From Spirodela intermedia (Eukaryota > Streptophyta > Magnoliopsida > Alismatales > Araceae), in NCBI GenBank assembly GCA_902729315.2, contig LR746272.1:6759827-6823826 (forward strand): 64,000 nucleotides of DNA, read 5' to 3'. The position numbers and the translations under genes are program-made. Under the pieces are notes generated by a model. That model made no database searches and was not told where the DNA came from. It saw only the letters and a program-made list of their open reading frames with translations. Of the stretch, positions 63,335-64,000 are shown piece by piece. Position 1 is the stretch's first letter. The number at the start of each line of letters is the position of its first letter.

Positions 63335-64000
63335 GTCATACTTTCTTTCCTCAAAGTGTCAAACCCTTGCCTAATTTATTGTGACGTTGTTACCTTCATA
63401 TACCTACCTTTAATGCATGACTAGGATGGGTATTTTTTTCGTACTTCATATACTTGGAAGTTTCCTTGATTTTGGTCACGGTACAATCCAAAAAATTCAA
63501 AACTGAACATTACGTTATGAATAGTATACTCTGCAGTAATATCGACGTAATATACTCTGCAGTAATTCATAAAAAGAAACAGATAAATAGTTAATCCGAG
63601 AAAGGTAAAAATTAAAACATATGGAGTTTTAAGGTACAAGTCACGACTTCTTATTTAACTTGGTAAATTTGGATATCTCCTTGATCCATGTGAGTCACAT
63701 GAGTTTGCTTGATGCCTCTTTTATCATTTTCCAATACTCAATTTAAATCTGAAATCGTTCGTCAATAGTACAAGTGTCACACGAATTGTTTGTATATTGA
63801 TATCTGATCCAGCTGCCGCTATGACTCTAGCTTAAGGGATGTCCTTCCATACTGTAGAGATTATTACTGATATTGTCAGGTGGAATATCTCACTCGACTT
63901 AATTTTCGATTAATTAATCCATGTTACAGTCCATCTTATTACCTCTTATTTTCATCTGCTTTTCCCAATTAGTGAATGAGAGATAACAGTCGAAGCCAAC
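63335..64000 (+). other. Start of the next ALA2 intron to the window edge
   Basis: After the donor ACAG|GTCATA no further exon is recognised before position 64000. AT-rich intronic sequence. Confidence 0.6.

Overview
This is nuclear DNA from a flowering plant. The genes are split by many GT-AG introns, they belong to plant-specific families (callose synthase, NCA1, PMD-type organelle division factor), and Ty1/copia debris and CT/GA and TA microsatellites are common. Several coding exons are very GC-rich at the 5' end and fall off towards the 3' end, which suggests a non-grass monocot. That is inference only.

Layout, left to right: the last three coding exons of PDCD5 (+, 1593-2008); NCA1 (-, 3616-6993, seven coding exons, 359 aa) with a long 5'-UTR intron and a leader exon near 9117-9235; a three-copy tandem repeat of about 250 bp (9249-9975) directly upstream of that leader; a four-exon coiled-coil protein of unknown function (-, 10701-13241, 357 aa); a gene-poor, probably transposon-derived stretch (about 13.3-15.9 kb); a complete 42-exon callose synthase (-, 16365-37138, 1928 aa); an intergenic region with microsatellites and a GA-rich minisatellite (37.1-40.3 kb); a wrecked ABCB (P-glycoprotein type) transporter gene (-, 40348-46249); a 255-bp tandem duplication (46.8-47.3 kb); an intronless tail-anchored coiled-coil gene of the peroxisomal and mitochondrial division factor type (+, 49193-50131); transposon-like and AT-rich duplicated sequence (51.8-54.6 kb); and the 5' part of an ALA2-type P4-ATPase (+, leader exons from about 54.7 kb, coding from 56748, continuing past the right edge).

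Exon structures were read by hand on the correct strand and checked by phase. For NCA1, the coiled-coil gene and callose synthase the exon lengths sum to multiples of three with no internal stops. The genes are unrelated single-copy plant genes, not an operon or pathway cluster.

The most striking object is the ABCB pseudogene. One copia family hit it three times: two solo LTRs, each with a perfect 5-bp target duplication, inside coding exons, plus one 5'-truncated element that sits where the transporter's first membrane-domain exons should be. It also has a nonsense codon, two +1 shifts, one -1 shift and a deletion through the first Walker A. The LTRs carry two neighbouring perfect inverted repeats, one built on ACGT/CACGTC cores. 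I see no new enzyme system, defence system or CRISPR array.
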